A stretch of 64,000 bases of DNA from Cunninghamia lanceolata (lineage: Eukaryota > Streptophyta > Pinopsida > Cupressales > Cupressaceae): contig BSBN01000763.1 of assembly GCA_027924645.1 (NCBI GenBank), forward strand, positions 6,944,001-7,008,000. Direction: 5' to 3'. Every line of letters starts with the position of its first letter. Position 1 is the first letter of the stretch. The position numbers were made by a program, and so were the translations under genes. Under the pieces are notes generated by a model. The model ran no database searches. It was given only the letters and a program-made list of their open reading frames with translations, and was not told the origin of the DNA. Shown here piece after piece: positions 1 through 11,182 of the stretch.

Positions 1-4
1 ATAA

Positions 5-1293
5 CATTTAGGGAAGACTCCAACACAAATATCTATTTTAGATCTCCTCAAGTCATCACCTACACACAAAGCAGTGCTTGAAAAAGCTCTCCAAGAGTCA
101 TCAGTGCCAAAAAACATAGCTATCACAGAATTCCAAGCCATGATAGGTCATATTGCCTCACCTTACCATGTTGTCTTCACTGATAAAGAGCTTCCATCTC
201 AAAACCCTTGCCATAATGATGCCCTCCATATTGAAGTATTCATCCATCAACGCAAGGTCAAACATATTCTTATAGATGGTGGTTTTAGTTTGAACATTTG
301 TTCTCTGAAATTGCTTAGACAATTGGGATACTCTGAGGATGTTATTGATTCTGAACAATCTATCACTATTAAAGCCTATGATGATGCAAAATGCTGGTCA
401 GAAGGTGTAATCCATTTGCCTATTCAAGTTGATCCTGTTATACTAGAAACTCATTGTCAAGTACTGGACCTTGATCTACCCTATAATATCATCCTAGATT
501 GCCCATGGATTCATACCATGCAGGCTGTCCCTTCTACGTACCATCAGTGCCTCAAGTATCCTTTTAATGGTACAAAAATCACTATCCTTGGCAATCCAAA
601 TCCTTTTGAGTTTTGCCATGCCATGCTAGGGCGATATCAGAATACCAACCAAATCCCAAATAATGTTGAAGCTCCACCATCTCCTTCATATATTGACCCA
701 AATACTTTGATTAAATCTTCAACAGATAAACCCATTCCTGAGATCAATGTTTTGTACATAGACATAGAGTTTGGTGAGTATGACCTTCAAAAATCTTGTT
801 GTGTGGGAAGGATGCCTTTATCACCTAAATCATATGGCAAACCACCTATAGCAAAGGTCACTAAAAAGGCAACCATACCAGCTCCCCTAACAACATTCAT
901 TCATTAGGGATTGCTAGAAGACCAATCTATTGAAGATATCTCCTCTTGGATATTCCCGGAAAAGGATCTAGTCACACTACCTGTTGTACAATATGGTACA
1001 GGCCTCCAAATTGTGAAAAATATGGGTTATAAAGGCCAAGGTGGTCTTGGAAAACATGGTCAAGGAAATCTAGAGCCTATCATTGTGACTAAGAAAAACA
1101 ACCAACATGGTTTAGGATACGGTAAGGAGGTACCACATTCCTCGGACATCGAATTTATTCTCGACGAGGTAGCGAAGGATTTTCCTGCAGTTTCAATCTC
1201 TAACAAGGATACTATCAATGACTCTTACCTACACCTCACAAACCTATTCCAAGAAACTTCAATATCCATGATATCATCCATCTCCTTTACGTC
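5..1293 (+). pseudogene. gypsy-A gag-pol part: retropepsin-like protease followed by a G-patch domain
   Basis: One reading frame (starting at position 5) runs to 1293, interrupted by a TAG at 905-907. The protease part contains the motif LIDGGFSLNICSLKLL near 270-320. DGG stands where DTG/DSG is usual, a variant I associate with plant gypsy proteases. The part after the stop has a glycine-rich stretch GYKGQGGLGKHGQGNLEPI (about 1024-1080), which fits a G-patch (aromatic-x-x-G-x-G-x-G-x-G). G-patch domains next to protease are known from several retroelements and betaretroviruses, so this is a genuine extra domain. The frame stops making sense at 1294, where copia-1 is inserted, and resumes after 7464. 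Not functional because of the stop and the insertion. Confidence 0.8.
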
Positions 1294-2340
1294 TAAAAGG
1301 AAGCTAGGTGTGCGGAAATCACTTCCTACACTAATCTAATGAGGGGAGAGGTATGCAAATTCCTTTAAACCCTTACAATTGCAGCAATATTAATCACATA
1401 ACATAAGAATTGTAGCAGCAACACAACACATAAAAGAGAGAGACAAGATATACCATGGGGAAAACCCTTTTGGGAGAAAAACCCCACACTCCAAAACACA
1501 GCTCAAATGTATTACAGTAAACAATCAAGGTTACAGTACAGTTTCAGAGATAATGCTCTTATAGGAGTCTTCAACACTCGTATCTTGAGATATTCTAGCA
1601 GCATAACAGTACCTGTCAAAAACTATATGCATCTCCTATCCAAGCACCTGTTTAAATAGAGTTTACAAGGCAAATATGGAACCTTCTAGAGACGGGCATC
1701 CATCTTGGCCTCATGGCCCAAAACCCATGCCTATGGACACTTGTCCAACATCACAACATGGTTTGGACACTTGTCACAACACCCCATCCCAATGTGGGCA
1801 CCTTGTCCCAAGATAGGCTATGACAGATGCTCTTACACACCTTACAACTATCATAGAATCTGTCATAACTGATAGCACTTATAGCTGTAAGAGAATCTGT
1901 CATCTACTCACTAAAAATAGTATATTCCTCTTACAACATGTCATAACCTCCCTTGGACACCCAAAGATACCTTCCTCAAAGATGCTCTTCAACACTTGTC
2001 TTCACTTGTCATAGGATCTTCTACTTACAACTCTTACACGTCATGGAATCTGTCATAAGAATCCGTCATAACACTTACGCATCATAACTCCTTCCACACT
2101 GCTCAAGATGTCGACACATGGTAGAAAACCTCTATCACAATATGGGACGCCTATATCCACATGGGATGAGTTGACCATCCTAGTCACACTCCGAGTGGAG
2201 TGACAACACACCATGCCACTTCACACTAGATGACAAAACAAGATGTGCAACATAAAATACAACATAGGAAAATAAATAAATATACAATTAAATAACCTAT
2301 GCTAGGAATTACCAAGGTTGAGACACCTTAATTCCCAACA
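1294..2340 (-). repeat. copia-1 3' LTR
   Basis: 1047 bp. Read on the minus strand it begins TGTTGGGAATTAAGG at 2340 and should end in CA at 1294, where the copy has TA on the + strand instead of TG, so the terminal dinucleotide has mutated. A minus-strand TATA-like TATTTAAA lies at 1651-1658. It is 30 bp longer than the partner LTR because of a duplicated stretch around 2040-2090 (AATCTGTCATAA-type repeat). The ORF of 64 codons on the + strand here is only LTR sequence. Confidence 0.9.
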
Positions 2341-2350
2341 TTCTCCCACT
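2341..2350 (-). other. copia-1 polypurine tract
   Basis: Minus-strand AGTGGGAGAA directly abuts the 3' LTR start at 2340. Its position and purine content fit the plus-strand primer of reverse transcription. Confidence 0.75.
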
Positions 2351-2608
2351 TGTCGAACATCTTGTAAGAGCCAATAGAAATAACATGATTTAACTACTAT
2401 AGGCCAAGAGGCCCATAAATTCTGAACACCATCTAAACTTGTCTGTGCCCACTAGTTTCGTCAATGCATCTGCAACATTCTTCAAAGTTTCTACTTTCTC
2501 CAATATCACCTTCCCATCCTCTACCATGTCTCGCACAAAATGAAACTATACTTCAATATGATTTGTTCTGGCACGGAAAGTTGGGTTCTTTGCTAAGCAA
2601 AGTGAACT

Positions 2609-3202
2609 CTAACTGTCACAACAGATAGTAATCTGTCCTACATCAACACCAATATCTGAACACAACCTCTTAAGCCAAATAGATTCCTTACAAGCATGAG
2701 TAGTTGCTATGTACTTAGCTTCTGTCGTGGATAAAGTGACCACAGGTTGCCACTTACTCATCCAACTAATTGCACCACTGAACATAGTAAACACATAAGC
2801 ACTGGTGGATCTTCTGTTGTCAATGTCACTCACCCAATCAGAATCCACATATCCAGGGATACTCACAGAATGCAAATGTCCCATAGGATAACCATGATAA
2901 CACAAGGAAAATTTGGAAGTACCCCACAAATATCTAAAGACTCTCTTTACTACATCCCAATGTACCCATCCAGGATTAGCCATAAACTGACTAAGGACTC
3001 CCACGACTTGGGCAATGTCTATTCTAGTATAGACCATAGCATACATCAAGCTACCAACAACACTAGCATAAGGTACTCTACTCATGTCCACCTTGGAAGG
3101 AGATTTTGGACAATCATTAACAGATAACTTGGTCCCCAAAGAAATAGGAACACATAATAGTCTGCAATCTGCCATGGTAAATCTCTCTAACATAATCTTC
3201 AC
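2609..3202 (-). pseudogene. copia-1 RNase H and RT-connection region
   Basis: 197 open codons on the minus strand. The start resembles the end of the copia RT region (SVVGSLMYAMVYTRIDIA, where most copies read ATRPDI). The RNase H follows: the motif YVDSDWVSDIDNRRSTSAY supplies the first acidic residues, and LSTTEAKYIA carries the conserved glutamate. The frame is separated from the RT by a stop and a short gap near 3203-3220, and the C-terminal end is missing by ~2600. The role in an intact element is removal of the RNA template during cDNA synthesis. Confidence 0.85.
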
Positions 3203-3220
3203 ATACTTACTCTGGCTTAA

Positions 3221-3907
3221 CTAAAGTTTTCTGTTAGCTTTGTCTCTTTTGATTTCCATTCCCAGAATGTACGTGGTTGCCCCTAAGTTTTTCATCTCAA
3301 ACTGTGCTGACAATTGAGACTTCAAATCAGAAATCATATTCTTACCATTCCCAATTAACAACATATCATCAACATACAATGCAATAATGAGAATGCAATC
3401 ATTGTCAAATTTGTAATACACGCAATGATCTGATTTCAACCTCAGAAATCCAATGGACAACACAAAGGCATCAAATTTCATAAACCACATCCTAGGAGAT
3501 TGCTTCAAACCATACAAAGACTTCTTCAATTTGCAAACCAAATTTTCTTTACCTTTTTCTATGTAATGCTCTGGTTGTGACATGTAAATCTCTTCCTCCA
3601 AGTCACCATGAAGGAATGTTGTCTTCACATCCATCTGCTTCACTTCTAAATCATAAGCTGCTGCAAGAGATAACATGAACCAAATAGATGTCAGCTTTGC
3701 AACAGGAGAGAAAGTTTCACCATAATCAATTCCCTCCACTTGTGAATACCCCTTTGCAACCAATCTGGCCTTATACTTCTCAACACTACCATCTGCATCA
3801 AATTTCTTCTTGAACACCCATTTGCATCCAATAGGTTTCTGTCCTTCAAGCAAAGGTACCAAGTCCCATGTTTTATTCTTTTCCAAAGAAGCCATCTCAT
3901 CTTCCAT
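3221..3907 (-). pseudogene. copia-1 reverse transcriptase
   Basis: 228 open codons. Recognisable copia RT blocks are: WKVF-type start (CKWVFKKKFDADGSVEKYKA), [20 protein letters not shown], the catalytic box YVDDMLLIGNGKN with both aspartates intact, and LKSQLSAQFEMKNLG. The domain has no internal stop but is cut off from integrase by a frameshift near 3907-3930 and from RNase H by a stop near 3205. This is the best-preserved part of copia-1. Confidence 0.9.
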
Positions 3908-3916
3908 GGCCTCCTT

Positions 3917-5078
3917 TCAGGAACATGCATCTTTCATGCCCATAGCCTCTGTCACATTTCTAGGCTCATTAGTGTTAGTAAGCAAAGCAAAGGCACAACT
4001 AGAATCAAGCAATGTATAACCAAACCTCTCAGGTTGCTTCTTGTTTCGTGTGGACCTCCTCAAAGGCTGAGGTGGAGGTTCTACTTCTTCTTCTGAACTT
4101 TCAGAACTGCTAGCGCTCTCCTCATCATCATGTCCAACAGGGTATTTTGATTCAGTCTTCTCAGGGGTAGTAGGAAACTGAACCACATCCTCTTTCATTT
4201 CTTTCTCTTCTAGCTGTAGAACAACGAAAGAAGGTGTTAGCTCTTTGAAAATAACACTTTTGCTATACAACATTTTTTCAGCCATAGGATCCCAAAGCTT
4301 GTGCCCTTTCACACCAACACCATAGCTAATGAAGATACACTTAACAACCTTGTTCTCCAATTTTGACCTCTTCTCCCTAGGCACATGAGCATATGCCTCA
4401 CAACCAAAAACACAAAGATGTCTTATTGAAGGCTTCTTACTAGACCACACCTCCATGGGTGTCTTACCAACAAGAGCTTTAGTTCAAGGCCAGCTCCACT
4501 AAGCATACTCCTAGCCTTTTCGATCAGTGTCTTGTTCATCCTCTCTACAACTCCATTTTGCTGCAGGGTGTATGGAGTTGTCAGTCCTCAAACACTTAAT
4601 CTTTTTACTAGTCTAATTCTCAACAAAAGATTTAAACTCTTTGAATCGACTAAAGACTTCAGATTTGCTTCTGAGAAAATAAATCCATGTCCTTCTACTA
4701 TAATCATCTATGAAAGATACAAAATATACAGATTTAGAGATCGAAGGAACATTAACTGGACCAAACACATCAGAATGAATAAGATCCAATACATCAGAAG
4801 ACTTATGAGAACTCAAGTAAAACTAAACACGGTTTTGCTTTTCCATATATACAATGTTCACAAAAGTTGAAATCGAGATTACAATCATCTAACCCCTCAA
4901 CGATGTTTTTATTTTTCAGGGCTCTAAGACCCTTCTCACCAATGTAGCCAAGTCTCTTATGCCATAACATTATCTTCTCAGTAGGAAGTTTAACTTCCAA
5001 AGCATGAGCACCCTTAGGTACCCAAAATGCACTACCATCAGAATTTGATACAATAGATCTTTTAGTTTCTGGTTCCAA
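3917..5078 (-). pseudogene. copia-1 integrase
   Basis: Three minus-strand pieces in different frames. 4803-5078 has the HHCC-type zinc-binding start (LWHKRLGYIGEKGLRALKN ... CEHCIYGKAKP). 4613-4816 has the core with DVLDLIHSDVFGPV and FIDDYSRRTWIYFLR. Just past this, about 4500-4575, the glutamate motif QQNGVVERMNKT can be read. 3917-4456 is the C-terminal part (HLCVFGCEAYAHVPREKRSK and an acidic linker EESASSSESSEEEVE). The catalytic D, D and E can all be found, but frameshifts separate them, so no enzyme can be made. Confidence 0.85.
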
Positions 5079-5780
5079 TGGTGGGGATGAAGTGACTGCA
5101 ACTCTTTTCTTAGAGTCAAAAGAACTATTGTATTATGAAATGCATGCCTCCAGTTGAAACAGAGTACCTCTCCGAGTACGCTTCGTAAGCACCATAGCTC
5201 ATCCAGTCATCTTGCATCCTTCTTTCAAGAAGACAACCTGTACACCTGCATCATTGAATTTACTTACATAAAGTAGGTTCCGTGCCAAGCCTGGGATGTG
5301 CATAACCCTAGAGATCCTGTTCACTCATCCATCAGGGAATCAGATTGTGACTCTTCCATGACCAACTATCTTCAGATGAGAGTCATCACCTAGGTACACT
5401 CTTCCACCATCAAACTCTTCATACTTTGTAAACCAGTCTCGATGAGAGGTCATGTGAAAAGAGGCACCAGAATCAATCAGCCACACATCATCAAATGCAT
5501 GGGTGGCCAAGGCAGCGATGAAAGCATCACCATCATCTTGTGACTTGTCGGATTCAGAATCAGAGATGTTCTTCTTTTTCTTCTTTTCCTCCTTGCACTC
5601 CTTTTGGAAATGCCCAGTTTTTCCACAGTTCCAACACAGTGTCTTGGACTTTCCAGGAGATTTGGATCTCCCACGGGATTTGGATCTACCCTTCTCATCT
5701 TTCTTGTCCTTCTTTCCTTTCTCCTTGGGTCTTCCACGAACTGTAAGAGCCTCTTTGGCTTGGTTGGATGACTTTCTCTA
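5079..5780 (-). pseudogene. copia-1 CCHC nucleocapsid and aspartic protease
   Basis: Minus strand. A zinc knuckle CWNCGKTGHFQKEC (C-x2-C-x4-H-x4-C) lies at about 5588-5640. The protease active site VWLIDSGASFHMT lies at about 5450-5495, with the DSG triad intact. Downstream, 5080-5400 reads as decayed protease to pre-integrase linker with stops. A frameshift joins the 86-codon frame (5477-5737) to its neighbours. Confidence 0.8.
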
Positions 5781-5810
5781 CATCTCTTTAGATAACAACG
5801 AAGACACTAC

Positions 5811-6329
5811 CTAATCCATCTTGAAGGTGGTTATAGTGCTTCTAATGGCCATTACAAGATGATCCCATGAGTTTGGTAAAGTACAAAGAAAGGTCATACA
5901 ATGATCCTCCTCCTCCATCTTCACACAAACAGATGTCAATTGTGCAACTAGCATTTTAAAAGCATTCATGTGATTTGCAACCGATCCTCCATCTTCCATC
6001 CTCAGAGGATATAGCTTCTTCCATAGGAATAACTTGTTTACCAAGGATTTGTCTTGATAAACATCACCAAGTTTCTCCCACAGCTCCTTCACAGTCTTCT
6101 CCTCATGGACATTTAACAAGATAGAGTCAGGTAAACATAGTCTCACAAGACCCTTAACTTTCTGATCCTTGAGATCCCAATCATCTTGCGATATTGCCAC
6201 TAGTTTTACACCAGAAATTGCTTCCCATAGGTCTTTATCAACAAGCATGTCTTCCATTTTGAGTTTCCACAACTCGAAATTGCTGCCATTAAACTTCTCT
6301 ACCTCTATTCTTCCAGATGTACCTACCAT
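5811..6329 (-). pseudogene. copia-1 gag (UBN2/DUF4219-type)
   Basis: 172 codons beginning at an ATG at 6329, about 100 bp after the primer site. MVGTSGRIEVEKFNGSNFEL and WKLKMEDMLVDKDLWEAI are the standard start of plant copia gag (gag_pre and UBN2 families). Continues with WEKLGDVYQDKSLVNKLFLW and ends before the zinc knuckle, from which it is separated by a frameshift near 5740-5810. In life it forms the virus-like particle shell. The ATG is chosen because it precedes the conserved N-terminal motif. Confidence 0.88.
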
Positions 6330-6433
6330 CTTCTTCCTGTAACAAGATTTTAGAATGCTCTATACAGAATCCCACTAAATCTAAGATCAGTACAAAAAAC
6401 CCCTACCCAGCAGCTAGGACCAAAACTGGCCAT

Positions 6434-6445
6434 GCTCTGATACCA
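6434..6445 (-). other. copia-1 primer binding site (initiator Met tRNA)
   Basis: Minus-strand TGGTATCAGAGC, the usual plant copia sequence complementary to the 3' end of initiator tRNA-Met, begins 2 bp after the 5' LTR end (6448). Confidence 0.92.
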
Positions 6446-6447
6446 AT

Positions 6448-7464
6448 TGAAAGTAAGCTAGGTGTGAGGAAATTGCTTCCTACACTAATCTAATGAGGGG
6501 AGAGGTATGAAAATTCCTTTAAACCCTTACAATTGTAGCAATATTAATCACATAACATAAGAATTGCAATAGCAACACAACACATAAAAGAGAGAGACAA
6601 GATATACCATGGGGAAAACCCTTTTGGGAGAAAAACACCACACTCCAAAACACAACTCAAATGTATTACAATAAACAATCAAGGTTACAATACAGTTTTA
6701 GAGCCAATGCTCTTGCAGGAGTCTTCGACACTTGTATCTAGAGATATTCTAGCAGCATAACAGTACTCGTCAAAAACTATATGCATCTCCTACCCAAGCA
6801 CCTGTTTAAATAGAGTTTACAAGGCAAATATGGAACCTTCTAGAGATGGTGTCCATCTTGGCATCATGGCCCAAAACCCATGCCTATGGATACTTGTCCA
6901 ACATCACAACATGGTTTTGACACTTGTCACAACACCCCATCCCAATGTGGGTGCCTTGTCCCAAGATAGGCTATGACAGATGCTCTTACGCACCTTACAA
7001 CTGTCATAGAATCTATCATAACTAACAACACTTACAGCTATAAGAGAATTTGTCATATATTGACTAAAAATAGAATATTCCTCTTACAACATGTCATAAC
7101 CTCCCTTGGGCACCCAAAGATGCCTTCCTCAAAGATGCTCTTCAACACTTATCTTCACCTGTCATAGGATCTTCTATTTATGATTCTTATGCGTTACAGA
7201 ATCTGTCATAACTCCTTACACACTGCTCAAGATGCTGACACATGGCAGAAAACCTCTACCACAATATGGGACGCCTATATCCACATGGGATGAGTTGACC
7301 ATCCTAGTCACATTCCAAGTGGAGTGACAACACACCATGCCACTTCCCACTAGATGACAAAACAAGATGTGCAACATAAAAAACAACATAGGCAAATAAA
7401 TAGATATACAATTAAATAACCTCTACTAGGAATTACCAAGGTTGAGACACCTTAATTCCCAACA
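6448..7464 (-). repeat. copia-1 5' LTR
   Basis: 1017 bp, TG...CA ends intact on the minus strand. A TATA-like TATTTAAA sits at 6805-6812 on the minus strand, matching the partner LTR, and would have driven the genomic transcript. Partner of 1294-2340. Confidence 0.92.
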
Positions 7465-7999
7465 ACATCCAACATGAAAACCCAGAACCTTCCAGTGATC
7501 TACCCTGAACAAGTATTGATTGGGACCAACAAGAGGCCCAAGAGGCCCCCGTTCTCGACATCTTTCAGAATGATGAGGCTATAGCAGAATTCATGGGACT
7601 TCAGGATGGTATACCACTTGGTGATCATAAAGCTGGGTTTGTCATGGACTTAGATCAAGGAGCATACTTCAGTGAGAATGCCAAATTCTCCAGTCGCAAA
7701 AATGAAAATAAAATAAATAGATCCCTAGTGAAAACCACACCGCGACACCTTCTAATCATAAAAAAGTAAAAACAAAGGACGTATCTAATGGTGAAAACTT
7801 CTTTGAGGCGCTCAAGAATGGAGGATTTGACCTTCCCTTACCTACAAAGTATCAAGAAAAGTCTGCTCTTTTACTTGAAAAATTAAAAGAGATGAATCTA
7901 GGAACAATTCAAAATCCCAAGATCACATTTCTAGTAGCTTCACTTTCAGAATAAGAGAGGAAATATTTCACATAATTCTTCTTTCAAAGGACAATCAAT
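7465..7999 (+). pseudogene. gypsy-A protease-to-RT linker
   Basis: Resumption of the gypsy-A frame after copia-1. Short readable blocks (DIFQNDEAIAEFMGLQDG, HKAGFVMDLDQGAYFSE) are separated by frameshifts and stops. No catalytic motif is expected here. It connects to the RT, whose upstream motif SWTYADILGLDPSLVVH starts at about 8004. Confidence 0.6.
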
Positions 8000-8805
8000 T
8001 TTTCTTGGACATATGCAGACATTCTTGGGTTAGACCCTTCATTAGTGGTTCATCACTTAGTAGTATTTCCAAATGCCAAGCCTGTCAAACAAAAGCTTCA
8101 TAAGATGCATCCACAAATAGCATTATTGGTAAAAGCAGAGCTTCAAAAATTGCTAGATGTGAAGTTCATTCACCCTATTGATTATCCAGATTGGGTTTCA
8201 AACTTGGTACCTATTTCCAAAGTCATTGGGGGCATCTACATTTGCACAGACTTCAGAGATCTCAATAAAGCATGTCCCAAAGATGACTTCCTGTTGCCTA
8301 ACATTGATATCATTGTGGACTTAACAACTAGTCAGGAAATGCTTTCCCTAATGGATGGTTTTTCTAGATACAATCAGATTATCATAGCACTAGAGGATTA
8401 ACATAAAATAACTTTTACATGTCCTTGGGGCACCTATTGTTGGCAAGTCATGTAGGAGCTACCTATCAGAGAGCAATGACAGTGATATTCCATGACCTTT
8501 TTCATACTACTATGGAGGACTATGTCGATGACATATTGGGAAAATCTACTACTAGAGTAGATCATCTACATGTTCTAGGACATATATTTGACAGATTAGA
8601 GAAATATCAAGTGAGGATCAATCCTAAGAAATGTGTCTCTAGTGTCACTTTAGGGAAATTGTTGGGATATATTGTATCTCGCAGAGGAATTGAAGTGGAT
8701 CCCGCCAAGGTCACAGCTATAGTTGAGATGCCTCCACCTTCCACTCTAAATAAGTTAAGGAGCCTTCAAGGGAAATTACAGTCCATTAGACGGTTCATAT
8801 CATAG
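8000..8805 (+). pseudogene. gypsy-A reverse transcriptase
   Basis: Two frames, 8000-8401 and 8419-8805, separated by a TAA and a small frame change near 8399-8418. Motifs in order: PIDYPDWVSNLVPISK, CTDFRDLNKACPKDDFLLPN, SLMDGFSRYNQI, GATYQRAMTVIFHD, the catalytic YVDDILGKS with both aspartates, NPKKCVSSVTLGKLLGYIVS. The wording is strongly Tat-like (KACPKDDF, LLGYIVSRRGIEVDP). The segment between SRYNQI and GATYQ has lost the usual MPFGLKNA block by frameshift. Confidence 0.9.
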
Positions 8806-9393
8806 CTAGCAGATAAATGTCAACCATATCTACACTTGATCTGAAAGGATATCTCATTTCGATGGGATAGTAATTGTTAATAGGCATTTGATCAACTCAA
8901 AGAATATCTAGCTACGCCTCTAGTTTTGGTGCCACCAATTCCATACAAACCTTTACTATTATATATTTCTACTACATTCATAGCATTAGGTGCTCTCCTA
9001 GCACAACATGATGAGTTAGGAAAATAATAGGCCATTTACTACATCAGTCGCACCTTGGTTGGCTATGAGCCTAATTATACTCCAATGGAGCGGGCATGCC
9101 TAGTAGTAGTGTTTGCTTCCCAAAAGTTGCGACATTATATGTTAAACCAACACACCAAGCTCATTTCTAAGATAGATCCATTGAAATATCTTTTATCCAA
9201 GGCAACCCTCACAGGTAGACTAGCGAAATGGATCATGATTTTGAGCGAGTTTGACATAGAGTATGTTGATCAAAAGGCTATCAAAGGACAAGTTATTGCA
9301 GATCAACTAGCAGAAGCTCCCTATCAAAGGACAAGTTATTGTAGATCAACTAGCATAAGCTCCTATGACAAATACAAACCCTATGCTCTCTAA
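8806..9393 (+). pseudogene. gypsy-A RNase H (first)
   Basis: After the RT tail (LRSLQGKLQSIRRFIS) the frame shows LLLYISTTFIALGALLAQHD, corresponding to the RT-linked RNase H start. It continues with YTPMERACLVVVFASQKLRH, DPLKYLLSKATLTGRLAKW and the boundary motif IADQLAEAP. Stops at about 8806, 8842, 8877 and 9027 break it. A 26-bp block around 9286-9353 (AAGGACAAGTTATTG...) is duplicated in tandem, which shifts the end of the frame. Confidence 0.85.
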
Positions 9394-9404
9394 TTTTACA
9401 TATG

Positions 9405-9860
9405 AAGGGATATTCAATCTTTCTACCTCAGTTGAATGGAAACTATACTTTGATGGTTCCTAGACCCAGCATGGTTCAGGGGCTGGTAATCTCTTCATTA
9501 CACCATAGGGTGATTGCATTCCAAAGTCATATCAACTAGCTTTTCCTTGCACCAACAACATTGCCGAGTATGAAGCTCTCCTTACAGGTCTCCGCCTAGT
9601 AGTCCAATGGAATATCAAACAACTATAGGTTTATAGATATTCTCAACTAATCATTAGATAAGTTATAGATGAGTACCAAACAAAAGATGATAAGTTGATG
9701 CCCTATAAAAGAATGGTTGATGACTACAAGAAACACTTTTCTACTATCTCTTTTACACAAATCCCTAGGGTCAATAACAAGGCTGCCGATGCTATGTCTA
9801 TTGTTGGGTCTCTCTTGGACATGCCTACAAATACTCATCGTTGTGAATTCTTGGTCGAGC
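9405..9860 (+). pseudogene. gypsy-A second RNase H (archaeal-type aRNH)
   Basis: A second RNase H-fold domain follows the first: WKLYFDGS (first D), NNIAEYEALLTGLRL (E), YRYSQLII where GDSQLI is expected (the third acidic residue is gone), and NNKAADAM (last D). Several TAG stops interrupt it. Plant Tat elements are known to carry such an aRNH after the RT-RNase H. Its loss of a catalytic residue is consistent with decay. Confidence 0.82.
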
Positions 9861-10079
9861 AATTGTTCATACCAGCCGTTGATGTTCCACCTACTGAAAT
9901 TATCTGCAAACTTGTTGGTCCCAATTTTCCCTGGTACCATGATATCTATGAATACCTCCATGATAACATCATCCCATCAAACCTTAAATCTACCCAATGA
10001 AAAACATTCATCCGTCGAGCCTCTCATTTTACTATTCTTGGTGGCACACTATACCACATGATTCTCAATGGTATCCTCC

Positions 10080-11182
10080 TTAGGTGTCTTAACTTGAAAG
10101 AAGCTAACATTGCCTTATGAGACGTACACTAAGGTGTCTGTGGATCACATTCCACTAGTCCTAACCTAGCTAAGAAGCTACTCCGCATAGGTTATTATTG
10201 GCCCACATCAGAATAAGATGCATTCCAGTTTGTCAAGAAGTGTCTTTAATGCCATCAACATGAGGATTTGATTCATGCACCAACACATCAACTACAACCT
10301 GTTACTACTCCATGGCCTTTTTCACAGTGGGGACTCGACCTCGTAGGTAAAATCCATCCATCCTCCTAATGGCCATAAGTTTATCATTACTGCCATTGAG
10401 TATTTCACGAAGTGGGTAGAAACTATTCCCATGTCCTATATCAATGGCAAACAAATATCTAAGTTTATCCTAAACTATCTCATTTACTGGTATGGTATAC
10501 CCCTAGCTATAGTAACTGATAATGGCAGACCCTTCAAAACCAAGATGTTTGTGCCTTGTGCACGTAGTACCATATTCAACATCACTTCTCCATTCCATAC
10601 TATCCATAGAGTAATGGCTAAGCCGAGGCTTCCAACAAAACCATATTGAAAATCCTAAAGAAAACAATCAATCAAGCTGATCGTGATTGGAATTTGCAAC
10701 TCAATCCCAACTTATGGGCCTACCACACTAGTATCAGAACTCCAACCGGTGCTACCCCATATGCTTTAGTCTATGACACCAAATCCATTTTACCTATCAA
10801 GGTTGAGATCCCATCTCTTAGAGTATCTATACAACATCTTATTGATGAAGAGGAGTATAGAATTTCTAGATTACATGAACTGTTACTGGATGAGAGGCGT
10901 TGCACAACACTTGATCATCTTCATGTATATCAAAACTACCTCTGTCGTAACTATAACAAGAAGATCAAGGAAATACGGTTTCAGATAGGTGATCTTGTCC
11001 TTAAGGAAAATCAAAGAAACCAACAAGATCAAGACAATAAAGGCAAGTTTGAGCCTAATTGGTTGGGTCCTTTTGTTGTCACAACAATTTATGGATTAGG
11101 AGTTTACACTTTGTTAACACCTGAAGGCATTCCTCTAGATGATCTCATCAATAGTGTTCATCTTAAGAAGTTCTATGCTTGA
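10080..11182 (+). pseudogene. gypsy-A integrase
   Basis: Zinc finger around 10120-10260 (LLRIGYYWPTSE ... FVKKCL*CHQHEDLIHAP). Core: QWGLDLVGKIH (D), AIVTDNGRPF (D), and the glutamate can be read in a shifted frame at 10618-10640 (AEASNKTILKI). C-terminal part 10646-11182 with WAYHTSIRTPTGATPYALVY, FQIGDLVLKENQ, NWLGPFVVTTIY and the terminal motif NSVHLKKFYA before the stop at 11180-11182. Several frameshifts. No chromodomain is seen, as expected for Tat rather than chromovirus elements. Confidence 0.88.

Larger units (their letters stand above)
1294..7464 (-). mobile_element. copia-1: Ty1/copia LTR retrotransposon (Tork/TNT1-like) inserted in gypsy-A
   Basis: Complete element with two ~1-kb LTRs (1294-2340 and 6448-7464), a Met-tRNA primer site (6434-6445) and a polypurine tract (2341-2350), all in minus-strand orientation. 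Internal order on the minus strand is gag, CCHC knuckle, protease, integrase, RT, RNase H, the Ty1/copia order. Flanking bases are ACGTC (1289-1293) and ACATC (7465-7469): a 5-bp target duplication with one CpG-type G-to-A change. The LTRs differ at roughly 6% over the first 130 bp compared by eye, plus a ~30-bp indel, so the insertion is not recent. The frame is interrupted several times. Tork/TNT1 affinity is inferred from protein wording, not from a tree. Confidence 0.93.

Noticed and set aside
2747..3127. 126-codon + strand ORF
   Set aside because: It lies opposite the copia-1 RNase H and has no motif; it is a shadow frame.
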